Of a DNA stretch of 64,000 nt, positions 1-8,857 are shown piece by piece (positions within the stretch are counted from its first letter, which is position 1; each line of letters begins with the position of its first letter). Below the pieces are notes generated by a model that was not told the origin of the DNA, searched no databases, and worked only from the letters and a program-made list of their open reading frames with translations. The translations under genes were made by a program, and so were the position numbers. Source of the stretch: Paenibacillus sp. N3.4 (GTDB lineage Bacteria > Bacillota > Bacilli > Paenibacillales > NBRC-103111); NCBI RefSeq assembly GCF_008017805.1, contig NZ_VRTT01000013.1, positions 57,212-121,211 on the forward strand, written 5' to 3'.

Positions 1-1
1 A

Positions 2-310
2 ACGCTGAAGGATTATATTGTCCATACGCATGTGAAGGATGGCATTCGCTTGCGTCAGGCTGACCCTCGTGCTATTTATGGATCATTGGGGTATCAACCT
101 ATGACTCATGAACAAATCGCAGAGGATGCTTCTGCCGGTTCCTTCTATCGGGAGCTTGCTTTAGGTGAGGGGCATGTTGATTTTGCCCGCTATTTCCAAG
201 CACTTCAGGATATCGGATATCAAGGTTATTTGACCATTGAGCGCGAAGTAGGGGATCGACCAGAGGAAGATATAGCGAATGCGATTGCGTTTATTCGTAA
301 ATTTCGGTAG
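2..310 (+). CDS. Sugar phosphate isomerase/epimerase, C-terminal part (cut by window edge)
   Basis: The reading frame is open from base 2 to the stop at 308-310, so this is the last ~102 residues of a gene that begins outside the window. The visible part contains the metal-site style motif HTHVKDG and, near the end, a GYLTIEREVGD strand-turn. Both are typical of the xylose isomerase-like/AP endonuclease 2 TIM-barrel superfamily, in which a conserved histidine and glutamate bind a divalent metal. Proteins of this kind isomerise or epimerise sugars or inositol derivatives in the cytoplasm. The exact substrate cannot be told from the C-terminus alone. A GTG inside this frame at 32 is not a credible start, because the homologous sequence continues upstream of it. 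Confidence 0.8.
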   Translation, partial: TLKDYIVHTHVKDGIRLRQADPRAIYGSLGYQPMTHEQIAEDASAGSFYRELALGEGHVDFARYFQALQDIGYQGYLTIEREVGDRPEEDIANAIAFIRKFR

Positions 311-382
311 CAGAAGGATTTACAATTGCGGAAGGGACTGTCCTAGAGGGGAAACTTGAGTGAGATAATCCCATAATAAGTA

Positions 383-433
383 AAGAAGAATCTTCAAAAC
401 CACTAAAAAGTGGAGCTGAGGGTTCTTTTTTAC
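383..433 (+). terminator. Possible intrinsic terminator after the isomerase
   Basis: An inner stem CCACT-aaaa-AGTGG is nested in an imperfect outer stem AAGAA/TTCTT and is followed by a run of T. It lies about 75 bases after the stop of the isomerase gene. The imperfect stem makes this only a moderate call. Confidence 0.4.
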
Positions 434-648
434 CATTCCAAATTACCAACAGTGGGAAACCATATCGACCGAAGGAATTCGTAAGTACCATGGCCTAGCC
501 CTTTGTTAAGCAATTCCCGCCTTCTGTGATTCCTCTCTTTATCTATATTTGTCTGTAACCATTCCTCATATTTTTGCTCGAATCGGGACAATAGGATCCA
601 CACGCCTCTCTGAAAAAATATAAAGCCGCCTTCATACAACAAACCCAT
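430..648 (-). pseudogene. Remnant of an endonuclease-like (DUF559-type) protein
   Basis: The 72-residue frame reads FEQKYEEWLQTNIDKERNHR, then RRRELLNKGLGHG, then FLRSIWFPTVGNLE, and then stops. I recall this as the N-terminal part of a Bacillus/Paenibacillus family of about 150-200 residues, in which a 'FL..iWwP..Gnfe.LhPEyEv.DF' segment leads into a DUF559-like nuclease fold. The catalytic half is missing and the frame ends exactly where the family should continue. This looks like a 3'-deleted relic rather than a working gene. The family assignment is from memory of the pattern and needs a profile search. Confidence 0.45.
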
Positions 649-938
649 CAGGTCTGGTGTATGAGAGCGGCGTGTACTTCACAACCTATTTTTGTCAGTA
701 TAACGCAAGGTGGTCATTTCATCAATCATGCATCTAAAATGGTCTCTTTGATAAGCTTTCCCACATCTAGATAGTTCATTGGAGCTGCATATGGTTTTGT
801 GCCCCAAATATTACGTCAAAAGTGGAGCTAACTTTCCGAAAAAGACTTTTTGGACAGCCCCCAAGTATGCAATGATTTTATATAGAATGCCAGATTCCAA
901 CCTACAATACCCCTTACTGCTCTGCAGAATGAAGACCA
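649..938. other. Intergenic stretch without a recognisable gene
   Basis: I see no supported coding sequence on either strand. An imperfect inverted repeat (GCCGC..TTCATAC near 622 against GTATGA..GCGGC near 658) overlaps its left edge and could be the remains of a transcription-stop hairpin belonging to the decayed gene. Confidence 0.5.
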
Positions 939-2531
939 TTATTTATCTTCGGTAGGCTCGCTAACTAATTCCATATTTATAAACTTATCAGGCTCAACCA
1001 CGGCCGGTTGTGCGTACAATTCATTCGATTTCGGCTGCGTGTGTTTATTGGTGAATCCTTTTATAAGCGCCTCTAAGTCAATTCCCGATACACTTTTCAG
1101 CATATCCGGAGCGGTAGCCATCAATTCTGTCACATATTTACTGACCTTTGTTGCTCCACCACCACTACCTCCGGCATCGACAATCGTCAGTTTATCGATA
1201 TGAGACATTGGCTCAGCAATTTTTGCAGCTAATTCCGGCAGCATCTTGACGATAATATCCAGAATCGCCGCTTCGCCAAATTTGGCATAGGCTTCAGCAA
1301 GCTTCGCCTTGGCCTCAGCCTCAGCAAAACCTTGAAGGCGTATAACATCCGCATGCGCGGTACCTTTAGCCAGCTCAACGGAAGCCTCGGAGTTACCCTT
1401 GGCTAAGCCGGCATCTGCGATTGCGATACCTGAGATACGCACCTGCTCGGCATTCGCCTTGGCTTCTGCTTCAATCTGATACTGTCTAGCGTCAGCTTCC
1501 CGCATCCGCCGCGATTTATCCGCCTCAGCCGCCTGTTCAATCGCATATCGATCCGCGTCCGCTTTTTTCTTGACCTCTGAATCGTACTGCTTCTCACGAC
1601 GCAGAATCTCTTTCGTTTCCAGATCGATTTCACGCTCTTTACGGACAATCTCGATCTTCATTTGCTCTTCAACAATGATTTGCTTTGACTTGGCTTCCTG
1701 AATGCCATAGGCCTGATCGGCTTCCGCCTTAGCCACGTCCTGTTCTTTCTTAAACGCGGCAACCTTAAGCTGTTTATCTTTCTCAGATTCAGCAATGTTC
1801 GTATCGCGCGCAAGCTCGGCCTTCTGGCTCTGTTCTTCGGCATTCGCTTTAGAAATCCGTGCATCCCGTGATGCTTGGGCCTCAGCAATATCGGCATCGC
1901 GTTTGACCGCAGCGATCCGCGGCTTACCGAGTGCATCGAGATAACCGTTGTTATCTCTCAGGTCCTTAATGGTAAAGGAAACGATCTGCAGCCCCATTTT
2001 GCGAAGGTCGATTGCGGATACCTCCTGCACCTTTTGGGCGAAAATATCACGGTTTTTGTAAATATCCTCAACCGTCATACTTCCGAGAATCGCTCTAAGG
2101 TGTCCCTCAAGTACTTCTTGGGCTTCACCGCGAAGCTCCTGGTCGCTTTTGCCAAGAAATTGCTCGGTTGCCGTCGCTACATCTTCTATAGAGCCGCCTA
2201 CCTTGATGATCGCTACGCCGTTAGCAAGAACCGGCACGCCTTGTTCCGTATATACCTCTGGCGTCGCAATATCCAACTTATGGGAGAGAAGTGAAATGAA
2301 CTGTGCTTGTTGAAATACCGGGAGGATGAAGGCACCACCGCCACGAATGATTTTCAATCTGCGATCGGTTTCGTCGTTCATCACATTTTTGGAGCCCAGA
2401 AAAGAACCCGTAATGATCATCGCTTTGTCAGGACTCACCGTTCTATAGCGTGACCAAAAGGCTAAACCGAGAATAACCAGAACAGCAATTAAGATAATAG
2501 GAATTGTTAAGTACTCATAGTTAGGTAACAA
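939..2531 (-). CDS. floT: Flotillin-like membrane scaffold protein (FloT/YuaG family)
   Basis: This 530-residue protein has an N-terminal hydrophobic anchor (about residues 7-26), an SPFH/band-7 domain (about 30-220) and a very long Ala/Glu/Lys-rich coiled coil (about 220-420) with repeated AEAxA heptads. This is the standard flotillin layout; B. subtilis YuaG has 509 residues. Flotillins organise functional membrane microdomains that gather signalling, secretion and sporulation proteins at the cytoplasmic membrane. The start is a TTG preceded by AAGGTGG at a 7-base distance. The NfeD-like partner lies directly upstream in the same orientation with a ~23-base gap, which matches the yuaF-yuaG arrangement, so the two are probably co-transcribed. 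Confidence 0.92.
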   Translation of the reverse strand: MLPNYEYLTIPIILIAVLVILGLAFWSRYRTVSPDKAMIITGSFLGSKNVMNDETDRRLKIIRGGGAFILPVFQQAQFISLLSHKLDIATPEVYTEQGVPVLANGVAIIKVGGSIEDVATATEQFLGKSDQELRGEAQEVLEGHLRAILGSMTVEDIYKNRDIFAQKVQEVSAIDLRKMGLQIVSFTIKDLRDNNGYLDALGKPRIAAVKRDADIAEAQASRDARISKANAEEQSQKAELARDTNIAESEKDKQLKVAAFKKEQDVAKAEADQAYGIQEAKSKQIIVEEQMKIEIVRKEREIDLETKEILRREKQYDSEVKKKADADRYAIEQAAEADKSRRMREADARQYQIEAEAKANAEQVRISGIAIADAGLAKGNSEASVELAKGTAHADVIRLQGFAEAEAKAKLAEAYAKFGEAAILDIIVKMLPELAAKIAEPMSHIDKLTIVDAGGSGGGATKVSKYVTELMATAPDMLKSVSGIDLEALIKGFTNKHTQPKSNELYAQPAVVEPDKFINMELVSEPTEDK

Positions 2532-2554
2532 TGAAATCCCACCTTTTCCGAATT

Positions 2555-3082
2555 TTAAATGTTGAGCTCACTTACCGCAAAGTCGCGTCCTCTTAATTCA
2601 ACAATGACAACTTTCTGGCCCTGAGAAATTTCCAACCCCTCGAAGCTAACAGCCGGATAGTTAGAAACTCCTGAGTTCGTACGAATTAGAATCTCTCCAT
2701 ACCCAATTGCAGGGATCGTAACCGATACTTCAGCTGTTCGACCAATAAGCTCGCCGACCGAATGCCCGATGGAATGTTCCGCTTTATTCATGTTTTTCAC
2801 AAAGAAAATGTAAGTTAAAACTGACAGAACAATCGCGATCAAGATTGCCAACAATGCAATTAATGCTACACCCAGCATCGTGTATGTATGAAAAATAATT
2901 CCTGCGGCACCAAAAGCCGTTATCCCTCCGACCAGAACAATGGGTTGCATAAAGTCGAAATGGTTCAAATGTAAGGCTGATGCTGCACTGTCCAACCAGT
3001 GTCCAATTATATCACCGATCACGAGCGAAATCACAGCAAAGGCAATCCCGAATATCAAACAGTTCCAATACACAATTAGCAT
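2555..3082 (-). CDS. yuaF: NfeD-like membrane protein (YuaF-type partner of flotillin)
   Basis: The protein has about 175 residues. It has an N-terminal hydrophobic segment (MLIVYWNCLIFGIAF), further membrane segments in the first ~105 residues, and a C-terminal OB-fold-like domain (GRTAEVSVTIPAIGYGEILI.. to VVIVELRGRDFAVSEL) typical of short NfeD proteins. B. subtilis YuaF has 174 residues. NfeD proteins are obligate neighbours of flotillins and help assemble or position them. An upstream TTG at 3115 would add 11 residues. I prefer the ATG at 3082, because GGAGAGG lies 8 bases ahead of it and the length then matches the family. It is the first gene of a probable two-gene operon with floT. 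Confidence 0.88.
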   Translation of the reverse strand: MLIVYWNCLIFGIAFAVISLVIGDIIGHWLDSAASALHLNHFDFMQPIVLVGGITAFGAAGIIFHTYTMLGVALIALLAILIAIVLSVLTYIFFVKNMNKAEHSIGHSVGELIGRTAEVSVTIPAIGYGEILIRTNSGVSNYPAVSFEGLEISQGQKVVIVELRGRDFAVSELNI

Positions 3083-3315
3083 GGCGCCATCCTCTCCAAT
3101 CCTTCCTTTCTTCAAAAGTAATAAGATGCAAGGGGCAAATGGTTTGGTGCGATTCTGTGCACTTCTTTATTATACACTTTATTAAGGAAGGGGAGAAGGC
3201 ATTTCGATAAGTGGGTGGAGAACACACGCTGATCCTAGCTTTATATTCGTGTTTTCCGGATTCCCCTCTTGGAAAAGGATTTTTTTTGAGTTATAGGTTG
3301 GGGGGCGGACAAACA

Positions 3316-3414
3316 ATGGATGAAAAGCAGCGTTGGTTGTTCAAAGAAAATGGGAATTTCGTTGTAGAGTATTATCATGATGGTGATATAAAGCTGGGAA
3401 TTCAAAACAAATGA
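3316..3414 (+). CDS. Putative 32-residue small protein
   Basis: A short frame starting MDEKQRWLFKENGNFVVEYY follows a G-rich Shine-Dalgarno-like stretch (TTGGGGGGCG) and ends just before a perfect terminator hairpin. The acidic/aromatic composition is protein-like, but no family is recognised. The position between a plausible RBS and a terminator is the main support. It could also be a chance frame. Confidence 0.35.
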   Translation: MDEKQRWLFKENGNFVVEYYHDGDIKLGIQNK

Positions 3415-3423
3415 TAGATCTTG

Positions 3424-3465
3424 AATAATAAAAGGAGCTGACACGCAGCTCCTTTTATTATTTTT
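3424..3465. terminator. Bidirectional intrinsic terminator
   Basis: A perfect 17-bp stem (AATAATAAAAGGAGCTG, loop ACACG, then its complement) is flanked by A-runs and T-runs on both sides. It sits between the small plus-strand frame and the 3' end of the minus-strand AraC gene, so it can stop transcription from both directions. Confidence 0.9.
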
Positions 3466-3487
3466 CACAAGTAGTTGAATGCTCAAT

Positions 3488-4351
3488 TTAAGGAGCACCT
3501 CTATAACGATAGGGACTAAGGCCAACGTGCTTTTTAAACAATTGAGAAAAGTAAGAAGGGTTGTGCATACCGACAGATCGGCCTACCTCCTCTACACTTT
3601 GACTGCTGGTTTTCAACAACCAACAGGCCTGACGAATACGCCGGGCGGTTAAATATTCGGTAATGGTGGTACCGATGGTTTGCCGAAAGACAGCAGATAC
3701 ATGATTGGGCGAAAGATGAACGGCGTTTGCTAACTGATTCAATTGAAAATCGTCGCTGTAATGCTCCTCCAGCCATTCCATAACCTGCTTGGCAACGGAA
3801 GAACCGGGTTTATTGTGCGGTTGGTGCTGGTGTGAAGTATCCTCATAGACTTTGAGGAAACGAAGCAGTTCAATAAGACACAAGGCTTGTTCTTCCAGCA
3901 GAAACTCAGAAACGGCATTGTCCATCCGTATTCGGTAGTCCTCCAACTTTTGATGAGTAATTTCCCGAGGCAGCCTAGTGAATACCTGCATGGTTAAGGG
4001 TTCCTTCCACATCCGATGGAAAAATGTAAGCAAAGAAGGGAATGGCGCAAGGAAGCGTTCAAGCTCAGACGGCTCAAAGACGAATAAAGATCGTACATAA
4101 CGCGCACCGGCTTCGAGCTTTAATTGAATACGATGAAGCTGGAAGGGCTGAAAAAATACCAAGTCACCTGGTTGTAAATCGAAAATTTGTTGATTCGTAA
4201 TAACCCGAATGTGACCTTCGTGAACGTATAGCAGTTCCATCCCTTGATGGGCATGGTAAATCTCGACGAACTCCAAGGTCCGATCCATCTCAAATGAACA
4301 CTGAATCGGGTGCTGGTTCAAGTTTAAATAGTTTAGAATTTTCATGGGCAT
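3488..4351 (-). CDS. AraC family transcriptional regulator with N-terminal cupin
   Basis: The protein has 287 residues. About residues 20-110 form an AraC-type cupin sensor, with 'MELLYVHEGHIRVITNQQIF' and 'LQPGDLVFFQPFQLHRI' as typical strands. The last ~100 residues hold two helix-turn-helix motifs, LNQLANAVHLSPNHVSAVFR and SVEEVGRSVGMHNPSYFSQLFKKHVGLSPYRYR, of the HTH_18 class. Such regulators usually sense a sugar and control a carbohydrate gene set. It stands alone here, convergent with the small frame at 3316 and divergent from radA, so its target is not obvious. The start MPMKIL could also be the third codon (MKIL). Confidence 0.9.
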   Translation of the reverse strand: MPMKILNYLNLNQHPIQCSFEMDRTLEFVEIYHAHQGMELLYVHEGHIRVITNQQIFDLQPGDLVFFQPFQLHRIQLKLEAGARYVRSLFVFEPSELERFLAPFPSLLTFFHRMWKEPLTMQVFTRLPREITHQKLEDYRIRMDNAVSEFLLEEQALCLIELLRFLKVYEDTSHQHQPHNKPGSSVAKQVMEWLEEHYSDDFQLNQLANAVHLSPNHVSAVFRQTIGTTITEYLTARRIRQACWLLKTSSQSVEEVGRSVGMHNPSYFSQLFKKHVGLSPYRYRGAP

Positions 4352-4668
4352 ATCCCCGTTTTAGGATCGTAATATAACAACATTTTATCATAATCGAGCC
4401 CAATATAAACCCCTAGTGATCTAAGAAATGAAATACGAATAGAGGAGGGCATGACCTCCTTTGTTAAGGCTCTAAACGGATCTGTACAGGATTAATGGTT
4501 GTTTGATATACTGGAATAGAACGTAAGTTCGGGATAGATTAGCTAATTTGCGTAAGATCGATAATTCGGCGTCTACCTTTCTGAAACTTGAATGTAAGCT
4601 AGAATGACTTTTGGCTACAAAATAGTGGTAATATAGTGGTTGTAGGTTGTGAGAAAGGAAGATAATAA
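4352..4668. other. Divergent intergenic region (araC-type regulator / radA paralogue)
   Basis: This stretch of about 317 bases is AT-rich. It should contain the two divergent promoters and holds a short GGAGG/CCTCC hairpin near 4443-4460. I could not assign a convincing -35/-10 pair on either strand and see no coding sequence. Confidence 0.5.
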
Positions 4669-6059
4669 TTGGCTAAAATGAAAACACAATACCGCTGTTC
4701 TTGCGGTCATATAGAGCCTAAATGGGCAGGCAAATGTCCATCCTGTCAGGAATGGAATACGTTAATAGAAGAAGATGTCTCTACAGCTAAGAAAGTCAAT
4801 GCTGCCTCTCATCGAGATTCCGCCTCAAGAGATGAGAAACCAAAGCGACTTAAAGATATTACGGCCTCCAAAGAACCTCGCATAGTCATAGGGATGCCAG
4901 AATTTGACCGAGTGATGGGCGGGGGATTGTCAGAGATAGCGTCAATGTCATCACTGCACCTCCCGGTGCGGGGAAATCAACCCTCTTATTAATTATATCT
5001 AATATTATTGGAAAACTTGGACTGGTTGTTCTTTATTTATCAGGAGAAGAAAGTGAAAACCAAGTAAAATTACGTGCTGATCGCATATGCCCTGATTTGT
5101 CTGAAAATGTATGGTTTAAATCGGAATCCAACATGAATGCCATTCAAGATCATATCAGAGATTTAGACCCAGATATCATCATCATGGATTCAATTCAAAT
5201 GGCCTACTTGGAGGAGTTAGAGCAGGCACCTGGTACACAAACCCAAGTTTTGGCGTGCACCAAAATATTCAAAACCATAGCTAAAAATTCGGAGCGGTCC
5301 AGAGCTGTATTCTTAGTTGGACATATGACTAAGTCAGAAGAATTAATGGGAAGCCGAGGGTTCGAGCATGAGGTGGATGCCGTATTCTATCTCGATGGGG
5401 ATCGCGGAGAACAGCTGCGGATTCTTAGAACCTCTAAAAATAGATTCGGAGATACCGGAGAGACAGGGCTGTACCGTATGGAGGGGGAGGGCCTTGTCCC
5501 CATCGATAATCCTTCTGAATTCTTTATGACTAAGCGCGAAAACCCTGTAGCAGGCAGCTCTTTGACTGTAACCAGAGAAGGAACGCGAAATATTGTTGTG
5601 GAAATCGAATCTCTGTTGGAAAAAACGATGTTTGGTTTTCCGACACGCGTATCCGAGGGCATTAATTTGCAGCAGCTGAAAATACTTACAGCCATCCTCG
5701 AAAAAAGAGGGGGACTTCAAACTAGCGATAAAGATGTCTATGTCAAAGTTGTCGCCGGAATGAAGCTGCAGGAAACAGCAGTTAATCTGGGTGTCGTAAT
5801 GGCGATGGTATCTAGTATGTATAACAAAGGAATACCTACCGAGACCGTTTTTATTGGTGAAGTTGGACTGACTGGAGAGATCAAAACAGTTCCGCACCTG
5901 GAATCTCGCATTAAAGAACTGGATCGCCTTGGCTTCTTGCAGGTTTATGTCCCAAAAGGAAATTTGAGAACACCCATCAAAACCAAAAAGATCAAAGTCA
6001 TCGAGATAGCCACGCTAGATGAAGTCATTAGAATGCTGTATGGACAATACAAAAATTGA
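4669..6059 (+). CDS. radA: RadA-family DNA repair ATPase paralogue (one frameshift)
   Basis: The parts join to ~463 residues, the normal RadA length. The N-terminus has the RadA zinc finger (YRCSCGHIEPKWAGKCPSCQ, four cysteines). After the GGGL segment a single missing base near 4933-4937 shifts the frame. The other frame resumes with DSVNVITAPPGAGKSTLLL, which includes the Walker A. Walker B follows, then the RadA-specific KNRFG motif (in LRTSKNRFGDTGETG), then the Lon-like C-terminal domain (AVNLGVVMAMVSS, FIGEVGLTGEIK). RadA promotes branch migration of recombination intermediates. It lies outside the usual clpC-radA-disA neighbourhood, and its Walker region is divergent, so it is probably a second copy. 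The TTG start has AAAGGAAG upstream. Walker A read in the second frame argues for sequencing error or very recent mutation. Confidence 0.82.
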
Positions 6060-6126
6060 GCTTCTTATATGGCTTAATCACAAATCAAAATTGTTGTACA
6101 AAATAGGATTAGAATAGGAGCTCATG

Positions 6127-7128
6127 ATGAAATTACTTATAGGTATTATAGGTACAGGTTGGTTCAGTAAAGTGCATGCTAAGATTTTATCTGAAATGGA
6201 AGAAGTGCAGCTGCAAGCTGTATGTGGGACGAGCATAGTGAAAGCGCAGGAGCTGGCTTCTGAATTTAACATTGCTTCAAGCTATGACAATGTGAGTGAG
6301 ATGTTGGAAAAAGAGCGACTAGATGCTGTGTATATTCTAGTGCCGCCAATGTCCCACGGTGAAATTGAGATGCAATTGATTGAGAGAGGCATTCCTTTTT
6401 TTGTAGAAAAACCTATTGGTTTGGATGTAGAGCAGCCAAGCCGCATTCTAACAGCAATACGCGAGAAATCGCTGATCACTTCCGTAGGTTATCATTTTCG
6501 TTATTCAGATACAGTAACTCAAATGAAAGCCATGTTGGCTCAGATGAACATTGGAATGATTACTGGCAATTGGATGGGCAGTATGCCTCAGGTTGCCTGG
6601 TGGAGGGATCAAGAGAGATCAGGGGGGCAATTTATTGAGCAAACTACACATTTGGTTGATATTTTGCGCTACTGTGTCGGGGAAATAGAAGAAGTCTACG
6701 CTATGTACGGCAGCCAAGTGATGCATAAGCAGTTTGAGGGAGTGACCGCAGCTGATGTGGGAACGGTCACGCTCAAATTTAACAGCGGAATTATAGCCAA
6801 TGTTTCAAATACTTGCGTTTTGCCTGACGGAGTAGGTAAAGTGGGTATCACTTTTTATGCGCAAGAAGGGATGCTGGAATGGGATACGAAAAATTTGAAA
6901 CGAACGACAGGCGCTCATTCAACATCCGAAATAACAAACGTTGTTAACCCTTATAAAGCAGAGAATGAAGCTTTCATCCATGCGCTGAAAACAGGAGATC
7001 GCGGACGCATTCTTTCGGATTATGAGGATGCTTATAAGACCCAACAAGTCACGGTTGCCGCATTGAAATCTGCTAAATCGGGAACATCGATCCACGTCGA
7101 AGGAAATCATTCACATGATGTTGAATAA
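6127..7128 (+). CDS. Gfo/Idh/MocA family NAD(P)-dependent oxidoreductase
   Basis: The protein has ~333 residues. The N-terminal Rossmann fold starts with GIIGTGWFSKVHAKIL (GxGxxG-type dinucleotide loop), and the family EKP motif is present in FFVEKPIGLD (~95-105). The C-terminal half follows the GFO_IDH_MocA_C pattern, with a catalytic-region histidine in QFIEQTTHLVDILRY. Enzymes of this family reduce or oxidise sugars, inositols or sugar derivatives. Two ATGs are adjacent (6124, 6127); AGGAG ends 6 bases before the second, which I prefer. A small zinc-ribbon gene follows 15 bases after the stop, and the two share a terminator. The substrate is unknown. Confidence 0.88.
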   Translation: MKLLIGIIGTGWFSKVHAKILSEMEEVQLQAVCGTSIVKAQELASEFNIASSYDNVSEMLEKERLDAVYILVPPMSHGEIEMQLIERGIPFFVEKPIGLDVEQPSRILTAIREKSLITSVGYHFRYSDTVTQMKAMLAQMNIGMITGNWMGSMPQVAWWRDQERSGGQFIEQTTHLVDILRYCVGEIEEVYAMYGSQVMHKQFEGVTAADVGTVTLKFNSGIIANVSNTCVLPDGVGKVGITFYAQEGMLEWDTKNLKRTTGAHSTSEITNVVNPYKAENEAFIHALKTGDRGRILSDYEDAYKTQQVTVAALKSAKSGTSIHVEGNHSHDVE

Positions 7129-7143
7129 GGTGGTTTATCTATC

Positions 7144-7317
7144 ATGATTAGGTGTTCAAACTGCTCAAAACTTACTGAACTTCAAAAGCACCATTGCACC
7201 CATTGCAAAACAGTCTTGAAATACTCGGTTGCAGAAAAATTCGATATGCTAGCTGAATCCGTTGAAAATGCACTTAAGAAAGAACTGGCAGCAAGAAGAA
7301 ATAATAATAAGCATTAA
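7144..7317 (+). CDS. Small zinc-ribbon protein (57 residues)
   Basis: The protein opens MIRCSNCSKLTELQKHHCTH, which with the next residues gives CxxC...CxxC spacing typical of a zinc ribbon. A charged amphipathic helix (FDMLAESVENALKKELAARR) and an Asn/Lys/His tail follow. It begins 15 bases after the oxidoreductase stop, has an AAGGTGG upstream and is closed by a strong terminator. Together this makes it a believable second gene of that operon. No function is recognised. Metal binding is inferred only from the cysteine pattern. Confidence 0.65.
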   Translation: MIRCSNCSKLTELQKHHCTHCKTVLKYSVAEKFDMLAESVENALKKELAARRNNNKH

Positions 7318-7341
7318 GCGTTTCAATTACATACGCAAAAT

Positions 7342-7386
7342 AAAAGCCCTACAGCATGCATCCATGGATCTGTAAGGCTTTTCGAG
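7342..7386 (+). terminator. Intrinsic terminator
   Basis: A stem AAAAGCC(C)TACAG/CTGTAAGGCTTTT with a 15-base loop ends in T-residues. It closes the oxidoreductase/zinc-ribbon unit and faces the 3' end of the minus-strand LuxR-type gene. Confidence 0.8.
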
Positions 7387-7396
7387 TATGTCATTA

Positions 7397-7693
7397 TTAA
7401 ATAGATTGTGTTATTTTTGGTTGAAATTGCAGGTTAATTTGAAAAGTGTCACTTTGATAATTAATGACCATTGAAAGCAGTTGTCTAGTCGATTTGCATT
7501 TTGCCTTCAGGATAATGCTGGAAATGTGGTTTTTTAACGTTTTTTCAGAGATATAGAGCATTTGTGAAAGTTCTTTGTTGTTATAGCCATAGATGGTAAG
7601 AAAGGCAAAAATTTCGCTTTCACGAGGTGTTAAATTGAATTGATTAGACATTTCAGTGATGGAATTTGTGATCTTTAATGTTGTTATCTGCAT
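7397..7693 (-). CDS. Stand-alone LuxR/GerE-type HTH regulator
   Basis: The whole 98-residue protein is essentially one LuxR C-terminal HTH. It has FNLTPRESEIFAFLTIYGYN, then NKELSQMLYISEKTLKNHIS, then SIILKAKCKSTRQLLSMV. No receiver or sensor domain is present, as in GerE of Bacillus (74 residues). GerE-like solo regulators bind DNA as dimers and often act in late sporulation or quorum responses. An AAAGGACGG lies rather far (~13 bases) from the ATG. The neighbouring genes give no clue to its target. Confidence 0.8.
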   Translation of the reverse strand: MQITTLKITNSITEMSNQFNLTPRESEIFAFLTIYGYNNKELSQMLYISEKTLKNHISSIILKAKCKSTRQLLSMVINYQSDTFQINLQFQPKITQSI

Positions 7694-7955
7694 GTAGATT
7701 CATCCGTCCTTTGGTAATCCAGCCGTCATAGCATATGCTTTAGACCTGTGACTTTGCGTCCTTACCTTTCGGTAAGTTTGCTATTATCATTTTAGGTGAA
7801 ATTTATTAGTGTCTATCATAAGATACTAATTTATTGATAGTATGTCAATTATATACGGAAATATAACCGATTATATGCCTAATATGTTAATATTGGCAGA
7901 AAAGTAAAAGTTAGGAGGAAGAAGGGGTGCTTATAGTAGGCGTATTGTATATTAT

Positions 7956-8105
7956 TCAATAAAATAATCGAGAAAACCAATTATTTCGTCTACGTCTTCT
8001 TTTTGATCGAGGAATAAATAGCGTTTTCTCTATTGGCGTCTCAGAAATATCTAGTTTAGATAGTAATAAAGCTGCTTCTTCATTTGTAATTCCCTGAGGA
8101 TTCAT
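7956..8105 (-). CDS. Putative 49-residue basic small protein
   Basis: The frame starts MNPQGITNEEAALLLSKLDI, has a run of five arginines (SKRRRRRNNWF) near its C-terminus and ends at a TGA. AAAGGGTG lies about 10 bases before the ATG. The acidic N-terminal helix and basic tail look like a real small protein, but I recognise no family. The ~260 bases between it and the LuxR-type gene hold no other recognisable feature. Confidence 0.4.
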   Translation of the reverse strand: MNPQGITNEEAALLLSKLDISETPIEKTLFIPRSKRRRRRNNWFSRLFY

Positions 8106-8222
8106 CTAATACACACCCTTTGATGTAATACCAATTAGCTTAACATAATGTCGATTAGAATGATGTGTCAAATATAACATTTTGAATGCAGCAATAGCTT
8201 AGGAAGAAACGATGAGAGTCAG

Positions 8223-8744
8223 CTAGCTTCTTTTTTTGTTCGTCATGATCTCAGCGGGGTGCCAATTAATAATTTGCACTAACTGATCCTGCATGTAAGC
8301 CACCGAATAGGTAAATCCTCCTTCAATCCAATGAAAAACGAGACCGAGCAACGCATGGATAGCGTAGATAGCATGAAGTTCATGGTTTAGCTTGCTTTCA
8401 GCGCCATTTAGATCCTCGATAGTAATTTGTTTTAAGGCAAGAAACATCTTTTCTCGTATATCTGGCAATACTTCAGAATGTAATAGTGTGGTATATAAAA
8501 CAGCGTTTTGAAAAATGTTTTCAAAAATCATCACGGAACTAGCGGGTAACTCATCGATACGTAATAAGTCAACGGTTTCGTAGGGTGCGCGAAAAGATCG
8601 AATTAATTCTTCAATCAAACGATCCATGATATCGTTTAATAAAGCTTCTTTATTGTCATAATGGGAATAAAACGTACCGCGATTATAATTAGCCAGTTGG
8701 ACAATTTCCGTAATCGATATGGAAGAAAACGATTTCTGGGACAT
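8223..8744 (-). CDS. TetR family regulator with shortened N-terminus
   Basis: The protein has 173 residues. The DNA-binding core is present (SISITEIVQLANYNRGTFYS, then HYDNKEALL). The protein begins at MSQKSF, so helix 1 of the usual three-helix TetR DNA-binding unit is missing. AAAGGA lies 5-6 bases before this ATG, and an in-frame TAA sits four codons upstream, so the short start is real as written. The C-terminal ~110 residues form a ligand-binding domain of the TetR_C type. It is divergent from the SDR gene at 8913, and an inverted repeat lies between them, so it probably regulates that dehydrogenase and itself. A frameshift just upstream could have removed the first helix. Confidence 0.82.
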   Translation of the reverse strand: MSQKSFSSISITEIVQLANYNRGTFYSHYDNKEALLNDIMDRLIEELIRSFRAPYETVDLLRIDELPASSVMIFENIFQNAVLYTTLLHSEVLPDIREKMFLALKQITIEDLNGAESKLNHELHAIYAIHALLGLVFHWIEGGFTYSVAYMQDQLVQIINWHPAEIMTNKKRS

Positions 8745-8857
8745 AAGCGTCCTTTAATAGTAATCGTACAAAATGCTTTCAGATGTTCATTAGCATACAA
8801 ACGGATGCTTTTTACTGATTGTTTGGCTATTCGTTACCTATTATACTCTAAGTGAAC

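Noticed and set aside
291..491. Minus-strand frame overlapping the isomerase end
   Set aside because: It runs antisense over the isomerase 3' end and the terminator-like hairpin and has no RBS or protein family.
4669..6059. Programmed frameshift in the radA paralogue
   Set aside because: There is no slippery heptamer or downstream pseudoknot that I can see at 4933-4937, and similar one-base breaks occur in many unrelated genes of the window, so a common technical cause is simpler.
8661..8855. Plus-strand frame opposite the TetR start
   Set aside because: It is antisense to the TetR helix-turn-helix codons and has no RBS. Its reverse strand only hinted at a lost TetR N-terminus, and the spacing did not fit.
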